64,000 bases of DNA from Planctomonas deserti (lineage in GTDB: Bacteria; Actinomycetota; Actinomycetes; Actinomycetales; Microbacteriaceae). The notes under the pieces are model-generated. The model worked only from the letters and a program-made list of their open reading frames with translations, did not search any database and was not told the DNA's origin. A program made the position numbers and the translations under genes. This document shows positions 45,281 through 54,188 of the stretch, in pieces (position 1 is the first letter of the stretch; every line of letters starts with the position of its first letter). Location of the stretch: NCBI RefSeq assembly GCF_003067705.1, contig NZ_QANL01000002.1:806001-870000 (forward strand). The letters are read 5' to 3'.

Positions 45281-46045
45281 GTGAGGGTTCTCGTAACGGG
45301 TGGGACGGGGCGGCTCGGCCGCGTGCTAGTGCCTGAGCTGCGACGGCGAGGCCACGACACGGTCGTCCTGAGCCGCAGTCCGCGCGACGGGGAGCCGGAT
45401 CGCCTCGTGGGCGACCTGTTCACCGGCGTCGGCGTGCGGGAGGCCCTCGAGGGCGCCGAGGTCGTCGTGCATGCGGCCAGCCACGTCGGCGGCCACGACG
45501 ACATCGTCGCCGCGGACCACCTGCTGTCCGGCATCCGGGAGGTCGGCGCGAGGCTGGTGCACGTGTCCATCGTCGGAATCGACCATCACCCCTACTCGTA
45601 CTACCGGGTCAAGCGGGCCGTCGAGTACCGGGTCGAGCGCTCCGACGTGCCCGCGGCCATCCAGCGGGCCACGCAGTTCCACGACTTCGTGGAGGAGATG
45701 CTGCGCAAGTGTACGGTGGGGCCGGTCGCCGTCGTGCCGGCGGAGACATCCGCCCAGCCGGTGTCGCTCGACGCCGTGGCCACCCGCCTCGCCGAGCTCG
45801 TCGACTCGGGCGCGACGGGGCGCCAGCCGGACCTCGCGGGGCCGGTCGCGCAGACGGCCGAGGACCTCATGCGGCTGTCGCTCGCCGCCCGTCGATCCCA
45901 CGCGCAGGTGCTCCGGGTCCGCGTCCCGGGGCGGGTCGGCGCCGCGTTCCGCCGCGGCGATCACCTCGCCGGTCCCGGCGCCGTGGTCGCGGGGGAGAGC
46001 TTCGCCCAGTTCCTCGCCCGGCAGCGCCCAGGGGGCCAGGAATAG
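45281..46045 (+). CDS. NAD(P)-binding epimerase/NmrA-like protein
   Basis: A 254-residue atypical short-chain reductase. The dinucleotide loop VLVTGGTGRLGRVLVPELR is followed by AEVVVHAASHVGGHDD and VHVSIVGIDHHPYSYYRVKR, in which Tyr and Lys could be remnants of the YxxxK motif. The family covers NmrA-type sensors and epimerase-like enzymes; the reaction is not predictable. GTG start with GGGGAGAAG upstream. A DHA2 transporter follows 12 bases downstream. Confidence 0.83.
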   Translation: MRVLVTGGTGRLGRVLVPELRRRGHDTVVLSRSPRDGEPDRLVGDLFTGVGVREALEGAEVVVHAASHVGGHDDIVAADHLLSGIREVGARLVHVSIVGIDHHPYSYYRVKRAVEYRVERSDVPAAIQRATQFHDFVEEMLRKCTVGPVAVVPAETSAQPVSLDAVATRLAELVDSGATGRQPDLAGPVAQTAEDLMRLSLAARRSHAQVLRVRVPGRVGAAFRRGDHLAGPGAVVAGESFAQFLARQRPGGQE

Positions 46046-46057
46046 ACTCGGGTCTCG

Positions 46058-47554
46058 ATGACCTCCTCACCCGCACCAGCAGAGAATCCGAAGCCGGGTG
46101 GGGTCAGCGAACGCGGGAGGTGGCAGGCCTACTGGGTCTGCGTCGGAGTCGCCGCGCTCACCATCCTCGACCTGTCGAAGGTCAACGTCGGGCTCCCCTC
46201 GATCGAGGAGTCGCTGGGCGCGGGTCCCACGGAGCTGCAGCTGATCGTCGCCGGCTACGCGCTCGCGTTCGGCCTCGCCCTCGTGCCCGCGGGTCGCCTC
46301 GGCGACATCCGGTCGCGCCGGCTCATGTTCGTGATCGGCCTCAGCCTCTTCACGCTGGCCAGCCTCGCCTGCGCGCTAGCGCCGAGCGTCGAGGTGCTCG
46401 TCGTCTCCCGCATCCTGCAGGGTGTCGCCGCCGGCATCCAGATGCCGCAGGTGCTCGGCCTCATCCAGCAGCTGTTCGAGCCGAAGGAGCGCGGTCGCGC
46501 GTTCGGGCTCTTCGGCGCGACCATCGGCATCTCCACCGCGTTCGGCCCGACGCTCGGCGGTCTGCTCATCGCGGTCGGCGGGCCGACGGACGGTTGGCGG
46601 CTCCTGTTCTGGATGAACATCCCGCTCGGTCTTCTCGCGCTGATCTTCGCCATCCGGCTGCTGCCGCACACCCAGCGCCGCGACGCGGCGGCCATGCAGC
46701 TCGATCCAGTGGGCATCGTGCTGCTCGGCATGGCCGTGTTCAGCCTCATGCTCCCGTTCCTGCTCACCACCGGCGGGCCGGACGACGACCCGCGCCGCTG
46801 GTTCTGGCTCGTCGGGTTCGCGGCGGCCACGGCCGCGTTCATCGCCTGGGAGCGGCACTACTCCGCGCTCGGCAAGTCGCCCGTGCTGCACTTCGCCCTC
46901 TTCGCCCGCGGCTCGTACCGCAACGGGATCCTGCTGGCGACGGCGTACTTCGGTGCGATCCCGGCGATCTTCCTGCTCACGACCCTGTACCTGCAGCAGG
47001 GGCTCGACATCGAGCCCGTCTTCGCCGGAATGGTCAGCATCCCCTTCGCCCTCGCGTCCGCGGTGAGCGCGTACATCAGCGGGCGGCTCGTCGACCGGCA
47101 CGGCCGCAAGCTCGTCGTGCTCGGCCTGGTGATCGTGATCGCCGGCTTCGCCTTGGTGCTGCTGCTCGGCATCCTCACGCCGCCGGAGTACACCCTGGTC
47201 GCGATGGCGGGCGGCATGTTCGTCGCCGGGGTCGGCGGCGGCATGGTCGTCTCGCCGAATCAGACTCTGACGCTCGCCGAGGTGCCGGTGACGCAGGGCG
47301 GCGTCGCGGGCTCCATGGCCCAGGTCGGGCAGCGCGTCGGCACGGCCATGGGCGTCGCCGTCGCGACCTCGACCTTCTATGCGACGCTGTACAGCGAGCG
47401 CGGCGGGCGGGAGCTCGCGGTGTACCACGACGGGTTCCGCAACGGCTTCCTCGTGGCGCTCGCGCTCATCTCGGTCGCCCTGCTCGTGGGCCTCTTCGAC
47501 CTGCGGGCGCGCCGGCGGGCCCGCCGCCGGGCCCCGGCACCCCAGCCCGCCTGA
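46058..47554 (+). CDS. DHA2/EmrB-family drug efflux transporter
   Basis: A 498-residue, 14-helix MFS pump. Motif A in the helix 2-3 loop reads GRLGDIRSRRLMFVIG; motif C of antiporters is GATIGISTAFGPTLGG in helix 5. The basic C-terminal tail (RARRRARRRAPAP) is disordered. Probably co-transcribed with the NmrA-like gene. Substrate unknown. Confidence 0.87.
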   Translation: MTSSPAPAENPKPGGVSERGRWQAYWVCVGVAALTILDLSKVNVGLPSIEESLGAGPTELQLIVAGYALAFGLALVPAGRLGDIRSRRLMFVIGLSLFTLASLACALAPSVEVLVVSRILQGVAAGIQMPQVLGLIQQLFEPKERGRAFGLFGATIGISTAFGPTLGGLLIAVGGPTDGWRLLFWMNIPLGLLALIFAIRLLPHTQRRDAAAMQLDPVGIVLLGMAVFSLMLPFLLTTGGPDDDPRRWFWLVGFAAATAAFIAWERHYSALGKSPVLHFALFARGSYRNGILLATAYFGAIPAIFLLTTLYLQQGLDIEPVFAGMVSIPFALASAVSAYISGRLVDRHGRKLVVLGLVIVIAGFALVLLLGILTPPEYTLVAMAGGMFVAGVGGGMVVSPNQTLTLAEVPVTQGGVAGSMAQVGQRVGTAMGVAVATSTFYATLYSERGGRELAVYHDGFRNGFLVALALISVALLVGLFDLRARRRARRRAPAPQPA

Positions 47555-47605
47555 CCGCCCCCTCCAACCCCCTCCAACCCCCTCGAACCCCCTGAACTCT
47601 CCCGT

Positions 47606-47660
47606 GAGGTGCCCGAAACGGACCCGAAACCCGCGATTTCGGGTCCGAAGTGGGCACCTC
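47606..47660. terminator. Bidirectional terminator-like composite hairpin
   Basis: GAGGTGCCC/GGGCACCTC forms the outer stem and CGGACCCGAAA/TTTCGGGTCCG the inner stem, between convergent genes. It is preceded by a short tandem of CCCCCTCCAA units at about 47559-47590. Confidence 0.8.
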
Positions 47661-47680
47661 AGCGGATGGTGCGGGGCGGG

Positions 47681-48490
47681 TCACGAGAGGGCGCGGAGGA
47701 CCGCGTCGTGGAGCAGGCCGTTCGTCGCGAGCGCGCTGCCGTGCCAGGGACCCTCGTGCCCGTCCACCGAGGTGAACCGGCCACCGGCCTCCTCGACGAT
47801 CGGCACGAGCGCCGCCATGTCGTAGGGCTTCAGGTCGTACTCGCTCGCGACGTCGAGCAGCCCCTCGGCGAGCAGCATGTACGACCACATGTCGCCGTAG
47901 GCGCGCGTGCGCCACACCTTCCGGGCGAGCCCGATGAGGGCGTCGAGGCGGCCCGCCTCGTCCCACTGCTGCATGCTGCCGTAGCTGATGGACGCGTCGG
48001 CCAGGTCCCGCACGCCCGAGACCGAGATGCGTCGCTCGTGCCGTCCGGTGGGCGAGCCCAGCGCGTCGTCGACGTACGCGCCGAGCCCCTTCGCAGCCCA
48101 CCAGCGCTTGCCGAGCGCGGGCGAGCTCACGACGCCGACGACCGGCACGCGATCGACGGCGAGGGCGACGAGGGTGCCCCACACGGGCACGCCGCGCAGG
48201 AAGTTCGCGGTGCCGTCGATGGGGTCGATGATCCACTGCCGGCGGGCGTCGCCCTGCGTGCCGTACTCCTCGCCGAGGATCGCGTCGCCGGGCCGGGAGT
48301 CGGCGAGGGCGCCCCGGATGGCCCGCTCGACCGCCTGATCCGCGTCCGTGACGTGCGTCGTGTCCGGCTTGGTGCTGACCACGAGGTCGACGGCGCGGAA
48401 CCGGCTCCGGGTGATCTCGTCCGCCATGTCGGCGAGGTCGCGCGCGAGGCGGAGGTCGGACTGGAGCGAGTAGAGGTGATCGGAGGCCAC
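47681..48490 (-). CDS. hisN: Histidinol-phosphatase, IMPase family
   Basis: A 269-residue Mg2+-dependent phosphatase: metal ligands in ILGEEYGTQGD and WIIDPIDGTANF, and in SYMLLAEGLLDVASEYDLKPYD. In actinobacteria this inositol-monophosphatase relative is the histidinol-phosphate phosphatase of histidine synthesis. It lies with rsgA and aroA on the same strand, the usual Microbacteriaceae order. A generic IMPase role is the alternative. Confidence 0.87.
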   Translation of the reverse strand: MASDHLYSLQSDLRLARDLADMADEITRSRFRAVDLVVSTKPDTTHVTDADQAVERAIRGALADSRPGDAILGEEYGTQGDARRQWIIDPIDGTANFLRGVPVWGTLVALAVDRVPVVGVVSSPALGKRWWAAKGLGAYVDDALGSPTGRHERRISVSGVRDLADASISYGSMQQWDEAGRLDALIGLARKVWRTRAYGDMWSYMLLAEGLLDVASEYDLKPYDMAALVPIVEEAGGRFTSVDGHEGPWHGSALATNGLLHDAVLRALS

Positions 48491-48561
48491 CTATGCACCC
48501 TACCGAGTGGCGGCGGGCCGCCCGTCGGCGGGGCGGGCCGGTCGCGCGGGTTCGACCGGCG

Positions 48562-49605
48562 TCAGGACCGCAGCGTGCCGAGCAGCCGCTGCAGCGAGTC
48601 CAGCCGGGCGCGGCCGACGTCGCCGAGCTCGCCCTCCGCGACGCGCTCCATGATCGCGCAGTCCGGGGCGTCGGGCATGTGCGTGCACCCCCGCGGGCAG
48701 TCCTCCGCGATGGCGTCGAGATCCGGGAACGACTTGAGCACGTTCGCGACGTCGACGTGGCCGAGGCCGAAGGACCGCACGCCGGGGGTGTCGATGATCC
48801 AGCCGCTCTCCTCGCCCTCGCGCATGCGGAACGACAGCGTCGACGACGAGGTGTGCCTGCCCCGCCCGGTGACGGTGTTGACCCGGCCGATCGCCCGGTG
48901 CGCGCCGGGCACGAGCGCGTTGACGAGGGTCGACTTGCCGACACCCGAGTGCCCGACCGTCACGGTCGTGTGCCCGAGCAGCCGCGAGCGGATCTCGTCC
49001 ACCGGCACGGCGCCCTCCGCGCTGCGGAACACCTCGATGTCCAGGCCCGCGAAGTTGCGGAGGAAGTCCTCGGGGTCCGCGAGGTCGGTCTTGGTGATGC
49101 AGAGCAGCGGGGTGATGCCCGCGTCGAAGGCGGCGACGAGGTAGCGGTCGACGAGTCGCGTGCGCGGCTCGGGGTTCGCCGCGGCCACGACGATGAGCAT
49201 CTGGTCGGCGTTCGCGACGATGACGCGCTCGACGGCGTCCGTGTCGTCCGCGCTGCGCCGCAGCAGCGTCGTCCGGGGCAGGATGCGCACGATGCGGGAG
49301 AGGCTGCCCTCGGCGCCGCTCGTGTCGCCGACGAGCTCGACCACGTCGTTCGTCACGACCGAGTTGCGCCCGAGCTCGCGGGCCTTGGTCGCCGTGAGCT
49401 CGTGCTCGTCCGGCGTCCCCTCGCCGACGAGCACGCCGTACCTGCCGCGATCCATGGTGGTCACCCGGCCGGGGATGGCCTCAGCGTGCCCGGGCCGCGT
49501 CTTGGTCCGCGGCCGGTTCCCCTTGGGGTTCGGCCGCGTGCGCACGGCCGACTCGTCGTACTCCTCGTACTCGTCGTCCTCGTCGAGTCCCGTGAGCCAG
49601 CTCAT
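48562..49605 (-). CDS. rsgA: Ribosome small-subunit-dependent GTPase RsgA
   Basis: A 347-residue assembly GTPase with circularly permuted motifs: G4 ITKTDLAD comes before G1 GHSGVGKSTLVNAL and G3 DTPGVRSFGL. An N-terminal OB fold (GRVTTMDRGRYGVLV) and a C-terminal zinc knuckle CPRGCTHMPDAPDC complete the family pattern. It helps 30S maturation. It precedes hisN and follows aroA on the minus strand. Confidence 0.94.
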   Translation of the reverse strand: MSWLTGLDEDDEYEEYDESAVRTRPNPKGNRPRTKTRPGHAEAIPGRVTTMDRGRYGVLVGEGTPDEHELTATKARELGRNSVVTNDVVELVGDTSGAEGSLSRIVRILPRTTLLRRSADDTDAVERVIVANADQMLIVVAAANPEPRTRLVDRYLVAAFDAGITPLLCITKTDLADPEDFLRNFAGLDIEVFRSAEGAVPVDEIRSRLLGHTTVTVGHSGVGKSTLVNALVPGAHRAIGRVNTVTGRGRHTSSSTLSFRMREGEESGWIIDTPGVRSFGLGHVDVANVLKSFPDLDAIAEDCPRGCTHMPDAPDCAIMERVAEGELGDVGRARLDSLQRLLGTLRS

Positions 49606-49630
49606 CGCGCGGCGTTCCGTTCGCGCCGGA

Positions 49631-51034
49631 TCACAGCAGGCTCAGCGGGTCGACGGCGGCGGGGGTGCGCCCGAGGAGGGGACCGAGCCACAGCTCCGGG
49701 AACTGGGGCAGCGTCTTGGCCGTCGTGGCGATGTCGTCCACGAGCACGCCGTCGACCGCGAGGCCGATGATCGCGCCGGCCGTGGCCATGCGGTGGTCCT
49801 CGTAGCTGCGCCAGGGACCGCCGTGCAGCGGGGCGGGGGAGATCTCGAGCCCGCCGTCGGTCTCCGTGACCGCGCCGCCGAGGCCGTTGATCTCGGTGGC
49901 GAGCGCCGCGAGCCGGTCCGTCTCGTGACCGCGCAGGTGGGCGATGCCGGTCAGCCGGGTCGGGCCGTCGGCGAGCGCCGCGACGGCGGCGATGGTGGGG
50001 GCGAGCTCGCTCGCGTTGTCCAGGTCGAGGCCGGCGATGCGCCCGGAGCCGGTGACCGTCAGGTCGCCCGCGCCGTGCCCCGTCGGCGCGAAGGACGAGC
50101 GCCCGCCCATCCGCTCGAGGATGCCGGGCACCTCGCCGCCGACCTGGGTCGTGTGCTCGGGCCAGTTCTCGATGGTCACCGAGCCGCCGGCCACGAGCGC
50201 CGCCGCGAGGAAGGGAGCCGCGTTGCTGAGGTCGGGCTCGATGGTGACGTCCCTGGCCCGGATCGGAGTGTGCGGCACCACCCAGGTGCCGGGCTCCGGC
50301 GTCTCCACCGTCACGCCGCGCTCGGCCAGCGCCGCGATCGTCATGTCGATGTGCGCGATGCTCGGCAGGGAGTCGCCGGTGTGCCGCAGGACGAGGCCGC
50401 GCTCGAACCGCGGCGCGACCATCAGCAGGGCGGACACGAACTGACTCGAGCTCGACGCGTCGATCTCGAGCTCGCCGCCCTCAACAGCGCCGGTGCCGTA
50501 GAGGCTGAACGGCAGGGTGCCCCGGCCGTCGTCGTTCACGTCGACGCCGAGCGCCCGGAGCGCCTGGACGGTGGTGCGCATGGGCCGACGGCGCGCGGAC
50601 GGGTCGCCGTCGAACGTCACCGGGCCGAGGGCGAGCGCCGCGAGCGGCGGAAGGAAGCGCATGACGGTGCCGGCGAGGCCGCAGTCGATCGACGTGCCAC
50701 CCTCGAGCGGCCCGGGGGTGACCACGAGGTCGGGGCCGTACTCGCCCGTGCCCTGCTCCTCGGCGATGCCGACGCCGAGGGACCGGAGCGCCTGCACCAT
50801 GAGCGCGGTATCGCGCGAGTGCAGCGGGGCGCGAAGCCGAGAGGGTGCGTCGGCGAGGGCGGACAGCACGAGCTCGCGGTTAGTCAGGCTCTTCGAGCCG
50901 GGGATCTGCAGGCGGGCGTTCAGCGGCCCGGCGGCGACCGGCGCCGCCCAGGGACCGTCGTCGCCCACGATCTCGCCGTTCGCCCCGTCGTCGTAGGGAT
51001 TGAACTGCGGTCCGGAATACCTGAATATCTCCAT
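49631..51034 (-). CDS. aroA: 3-phosphoshikimate 1-carboxyvinyltransferase (EPSP synthase)
   Basis: A 467-residue sixth enzyme of the shikimate pathway, joining PEP to shikimate-3-phosphate. Conserved parts: [47 protein letters not shown] and [16 protein letters not shown]. It is slightly longer than usual at the N-terminus. The ATG is covered by the sigma-factor promoter on the other strand. Confidence 0.94.
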   Translation of the reverse strand: MEIFRYSGPQFNPYDDGANGEIVGDDGPWAAPVAAGPLNARLQIPGSKSLTNRELVLSALADAPSRLRAPLHSRDTALMVQALRSLGVGIAEEQGTGEYGPDLVVTPGPLEGGTSIDCGLAGTVMRFLPPLAALALGPVTFDGDPSARRRPMRTTVQALRALGVDVNDDGRGTLPFSLYGTGAVEGGELEIDASSSSQFVSALLMVAPRFERGLVLRHTGDSLPSIAHIDMTIAALAERGVTVETPEPGTWVVPHTPIRARDVTIEPDLSNAAPFLAAALVAGGSVTIENWPEHTTQVGGEVPGILERMGGRSSFAPTGHGAGDLTVTGSGRIAGLDLDNASELAPTIAAVAALADGPTRLTGIAHLRGHETDRLAALATEINGLGGAVTETDGGLEISPAPLHGGPWRSYEDHRMATAGAIIGLAVDGVLVDDIATTAKTLPQFPELWLGPLLGRTPAAVDPLSLL

Positions 51035-51039
51035 CGGTT
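51014..51039 (+). promoter_or_regulatory. SigH/SigR-type autoregulatory promoter
   Basis: GGAAT (51014-51018), exactly 18 bases, then GTT (51037-51039): the consensus of actinobacterial thiol-stress sigma factors SigR/SigH. It lies 46 bases before the sigma gene, so the factor probably drives its own synthesis, and it overlaps the divergent aroA start codon. Confidence 0.78.
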
Positions 51040-51084
51040 GCTAACACTACCGGCCCGGGACATTCGGGAGGGGAGAGGAGGAGT

Positions 51085-51792
51085 GTGCTCGCGACGATGA
51101 CGGCCCCAGCCGACACGGACCTGTCGAAGCTAGAATTGCCGCTGATGACTACCAGTGACGAGAGCGCTTCTGCAGACGCCCCGAACGAGACGGTGCTGCC
51201 CGACAATCGTGCGCTCTTCGAGGAGCAGGCTCTGCCCTACCTCGACCAGCTGTACGCCGCCGGGCTGCGCATGACCCGGAACCCCGCTGACGCCCAGGAC
51301 CTGGTCCAGGAGACCTTCGTGAAGGCCTACTCCGCGTTCGGACAGTTCCAGCAGGGCACGAACCTGAAGGCGTGGCTGTACCGCATCCTCACCAACACGT
51401 TCATCAACACCTATCGCAAGAAGCAGCGCGACCCCTACAACGGCACCATCGACGAGCTCGAGGACTGGCAGCTGGGCGGTGCGGAGTCGGCCACGTCGAC
51501 GACCACGCGCTCGGCCGAGGCCGAGGCCATCGATCACCTGCCGGACACCGCGGTCAAGGATGCGCTGCAGTCCATACCCGAGGACTTCCGGCTGGCCGTG
51601 TACCTGGCGGACGTCGAAGGCTTCTCCTACCAGGAGATCGCCGACATCATGAAGACGCCTGTCGGCACCGTGATGAGCCGCCTTCACCGCGGTCGCCGCC
51701 TTCTTCGGGACAAGCTCACCGACTATGCCAAGGAGCGGGGCGTGCGTGTGCACGCTCCCGCCTCCAAGCGCCTTACTGGAGTGAAGAAATGA
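51085..51792 (+). CDS. sigH: ECF sigma factor of the SigH/SigR thiol-stress type
   Basis: A 235-residue group 4 sigma factor: region 2 ([40 protein letters not shown]) and region 4 ([39 protein letters not shown]). GTG 51085 follows GGAGAGGAGG; ATG 51097 and 51145 are alternatives. Directly coupled to a zinc anti-sigma factor, as in rsrA-sigR loci, so it should control thioredoxin and mycothiol genes under disulfide stress. Confidence 0.92.
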   Translation: MLATMTAPADTDLSKLELPLMTTSDESASADAPNETVLPDNRALFEEQALPYLDQLYAAGLRMTRNPADAQDLVQETFVKAYSAFGQFQQGTNLKAWLYRILTNTFINTYRKKQRDPYNGTIDELEDWQLGGAESATSTTTRSAEAEAIDHLPDTAVKDALQSIPEDFRLAVYLADVEGFSYQEIADIMKTPVGTVMSRLHRGRRLLRDKLTDYAKERGVRVHAPASKRLTGVKK

Positions 51793-52031
51793 CCGACTGC
51801 GGCTGTGACAAGGCCAAGAAGGACCTCGAGGAGTATCTCCACCACGAACTCCGCAAGGAGGACGCGGCGGACATCCGCGAGCACATGGAGAACTGCCCCG
51901 ACTGCAAGGCAGAGCTCCGGGTGGGCGAGGTGCTGACCGAGGTCGTGCAGCGCGCGTGCAAGGAGACTGCTCCCGAGGACCTGCGGGTCCAGGTGCTGAG
52001 CACTCTGCGCACGATGCAGAGCGCCCACTGA
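51789..52031 (+). CDS. rsrA: Zinc-containing anti-sigma factor (RsrA/RshA-like)
   Basis: An 80-residue anti-sigma factor with the ZAS signature HMENCPDC preceded by a helix containing Cys and His ([17 protein letters not shown]). Oxidation of the zinc thiols releases the sigma factor. The start overlaps the sigma stop by four bases, ensuring matched synthesis. An N-terminal Cys pair (TDCGCD) is also present. Confidence 0.93.
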   Translation: MTDCGCDKAKKDLEEYLHHELRKEDAADIREHMENCPDCKAELRVGEVLTEVVQRACKETAPEDLRVQVLSTLRTMQSAH

Positions 52032-52097
52032 CCCGCTTTCCCTGGGCGTCCCGACGACGGCGTCGGGGAGGGCTGCGGGCTGCGGTAGGTTTCTGCA

Positions 52098-52538
52098 GTG
52101 ACCAATGCCATCGAACCGCTCGGCGTCCCCTCTAACGGGGACCTCGAGGTCATCGTCGAACTGCTCGCCCTGCTCGGCTACAACGCCACGACCGAGCAGG
52201 TCGCGCGCCGCATCGCCCGGATGAAGGCCGACGCCGGTCACGAGAACTGGGTCGTGCGCAACGAGTCCGGCGAGATCGTCGGCCTCGCCGGCGGTCAGGT
52301 GATGTGGGGCTTCAACGACGACGCGCCGCAGGCTCAGCTCATCATCCTCGTCGTGCGTGAGGGCAGCCACGGCGTCGGCATCGGCTCCGACCTCGTGCTG
52401 CACTTCGAGAAGTGGGCGCGGGCGCAGGGGGCGATCCGCTTCTTCGCGACGTCCGCCGCCGCCGTCGACAGCGTGTCCCGCTTCTACGCGCGCCGCGGCT
52501 ACCACGCCGCGGGCCTGCGCTTCTTCAAGCTCGGCTAG
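52098..52538 (+). CDS. GNAT-family N-acetyltransferase
   Basis: A 146-residue acetyltransferase: strand 4 QLIILVVREGSHGVGIGSDLVLHF contains the acetyl-CoA loop (R/Q-x2-G-x-G/S type, here GVGIGS) and the end is FYARRGYHAAGLRFFKLG. The acceptor amine is unknown. It is convergent with the next gene, overlapping by four bases. Confidence 0.87.
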   Translation: MTNAIEPLGVPSNGDLEVIVELLALLGYNATTEQVARRIARMKADAGHENWVVRNESGEIVGLAGGQVMWGFNDDAPQAQLIILVVREGSHGVGIGSDLVLHFEKWARAQGAIRFFATSAAAVDSVSRFYARRGYHAAGLRFFKLG

Positions 52539-53155
52539 CCGCCCGGACGCGCTTTCCCTGCGCCGGGTGGCTTCGTCCTGCCCGCGCCGGGGTGCAGGTG
52601 CGCGCGCTCCCCGTCGTGGTCGACGATCGTGAGGATCTCCACCGGGCCACCGTGCGCACGGATGGCGTGCGGCACCATCGTCGAGAACTGCGCCGCGTGC
52701 CCCGTGTGCACGAGGATGGACCGCTCGCCGAGCCGCAGCTCGGCGGTGCCGGAGAGCACGGTGAACCAGTCGTGTCCCGGGTGCACGCCCAGCTCGTCGT
52801 CGCCCCGTGCCCGCTCCGGCGTGATGCGCATCTTCGCCACCGTCACGCCGTTCAGGGTGCCCTCGCGGGAGAGCAGCCAGGTCGTGAGCCCCGGTTCGGA
52901 GTCCGGCTCGGGACGGATCACGACGTCCTCCTCCTCCGCAGACTCGATGAGGTCGTCGAGGGTGGTGCCGAGCGCCCGGGCGATGGGAACGAGCTGGTCG
53001 AGCGCGATCCGGCGGTGGCCCGTCTCGATGCGGCTGAGCGTCGACGGGCTGAGGAAGCAGCGCGCGGCGAGGGTGTCGAGCGACCACCCCCGCCCGATGC
53101 GGAGCCCGCGGATGCGCCGGCGGATGAGGGCGTCGAGATTAGGCTCTTGCGTCAT
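52535..53155 (-). CDS. XRE-cupin transcriptional regulator
   Basis: A 206-residue regulator: HTH of XRE type (residues 15-70; WSLDTLAARCFLSPSTLSRI, ETGHRRIALDQLVPIARAL) and a C-terminal cupin barrel (GVHPGHDWFTVLSGTAELRL, HTGHAAQFSTMVPHAI). The start at 53155 sits in the left arm of a dyad; the promoter region is shared with the divergent methyltransferase. It likely represses itself and the methyltransferase-reductase pair. Confidence 0.87.
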   Translation of the reverse strand: MTQEPNLDALIRRRIRGLRIGRGWSLDTLAARCFLSPSTLSRIETGHRRIALDQLVPIARALGTTLDDLIESAEEEDVVIRPEPDSEPGLTTWLLSREGTLNGVTVAKMRITPERARGDDELGVHPGHDWFTVLSGTAELRLGERSILVHTGHAAQFSTMVPHAIRAHGGPVEILTIVDHDGERAHLHPGAGRTKPPGAGKARPGG

Positions 53156-53181
53156 ACGCAATAGTGTATGTCTCTGACGCA
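53148..53181. promoter_or_regulatory. Operator between XRE-cupin gene and methyltransferase gene
   Basis: TGCGTCA (53148-53154) and TGACGCA (53175-53181) form a perfect outer repeat, with ATAC/GTAT inside, in the 47-base divergent gap. The left arm covers the regulator start codon. Confidence 0.7.
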
Positions 53182-53202
53182 TAGCGCGCCTACCGTGGAG
53201 GC

Positions 53203-54075
53203 ATGACCCATCCGCTTCCCTCCACCCGCCATCCCGGGCACGATCACGGGTGCGCTCATGGCCCTGTGCACCGCGGACTGACCGAAAGCCTCGCCGAGCT
53301 GCTCGACCTCGACGCGGCCGTCCTCGGCTCCTATCTGGGCGAGGCGACCCTGTGGGCGTCCGCCCTCGCGGCCGCACCGCCGCGGACGGTCGTCGACCTC
53401 GGGGCGGGGACCGGCGTCGGCGCCTTCGCCCTCGCCGCGCGCTTCCCGTCCGCCGACGTGGTGGCGCTCGACCGTACGGCCACGATGCTCCGCCGCATCG
53501 AGGACACCGCCCGGGGAACGGCATCGTCCGACCGGGTGCGCACCCTCGAGGCGGACGTCGACGTGGCCTGGCCCGCGCTCGGACCGGTCGACCTCGTCTG
53601 GTCGTCCTCGGCCCTGCACGAGGTGGCCGACCCGGGGCGGGTGCTCGACGACGTGCGCACCGCGCTCCGCCCGGGCGGGCTCGTCGTGATCCTCGAGTCC
53701 GCCGGACCGGCGCGTTTCGCCTTCGGGCCCGCCGCCGGGCTCGAGCCCGCTTTCGCAGCGCGCCTGCGCGACGCGGAACGCACGCTGCGGGGGGACGCCG
53801 AGGTCGACTGGGGCCTGCCGCTCGCGGAGGTGGGCCTCCCGCTCGTCGACCGGCGCACCTTCACCGCCACGGCGCGTCCGGGCTCGCCCGGCGTCGGCCG
53901 GTACGTCCGCCTGTACCTCGAGCGGATCCGCTCGGGCCTGCAGGAGCGCCTCGGCGCGCCGGATCTGGCGACCCTCGACGCGCTGCTCGCCGCTCGGGGA
54001 GCGGACGCGCCGCTCTCGTCCGGAGACGTCACGATCCGCACGACCAGGACCGCCTGGGCCGCCCGCCGACCCTGA
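53203..54075 (+). CDS. Class I SAM-dependent methyltransferase
   Basis: A 290-residue methyltransferase. Motif I is VVDLGAGTGVGAFALAARF, motif II ADVVALDRTATML, motif IV PVDLVWSSSALHEVADPGR, then ALRPGGLVVILES. A His-rich start (HPGHDHGCAHGPVH) could bind a metal. It is divergent from the XRE-cupin gene and 113 bases before the reductase gene; together they form a recurrent trio. The substrate is unknown. Confidence 0.86.
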   Translation: MTHPLPSTRHPGHDHGCAHGPVHRGLTESLAELLDLDAAVLGSYLGEATLWASALAAAPPRTVVDLGAGTGVGAFALAARFPSADVVALDRTATMLRRIEDTARGTASSDRVRTLEADVDVAWPALGPVDLVWSSSALHEVADPGRVLDDVRTALRPGGLVVILESAGPARFAFGPAAGLEPAFAARLRDAERTLRGDAEVDWGLPLAEVGLPLVDRRTFTATARPGSPGVGRYVRLYLERIRSGLQERLGAPDLATLDALLAARGADAPLSSGDVTIRTTRTAWAARRP

Positions 54076-54188
54076 CCCGCCGACCCTGACCCGACCCGTC
54101 CCCGTCCCACCCCCGATGACCGGACGCGGCGCACCCGACGCCGCGCCGTCCGCCTTTTCCGCATCCCAGCACCTTCAGGAGGAACCCC

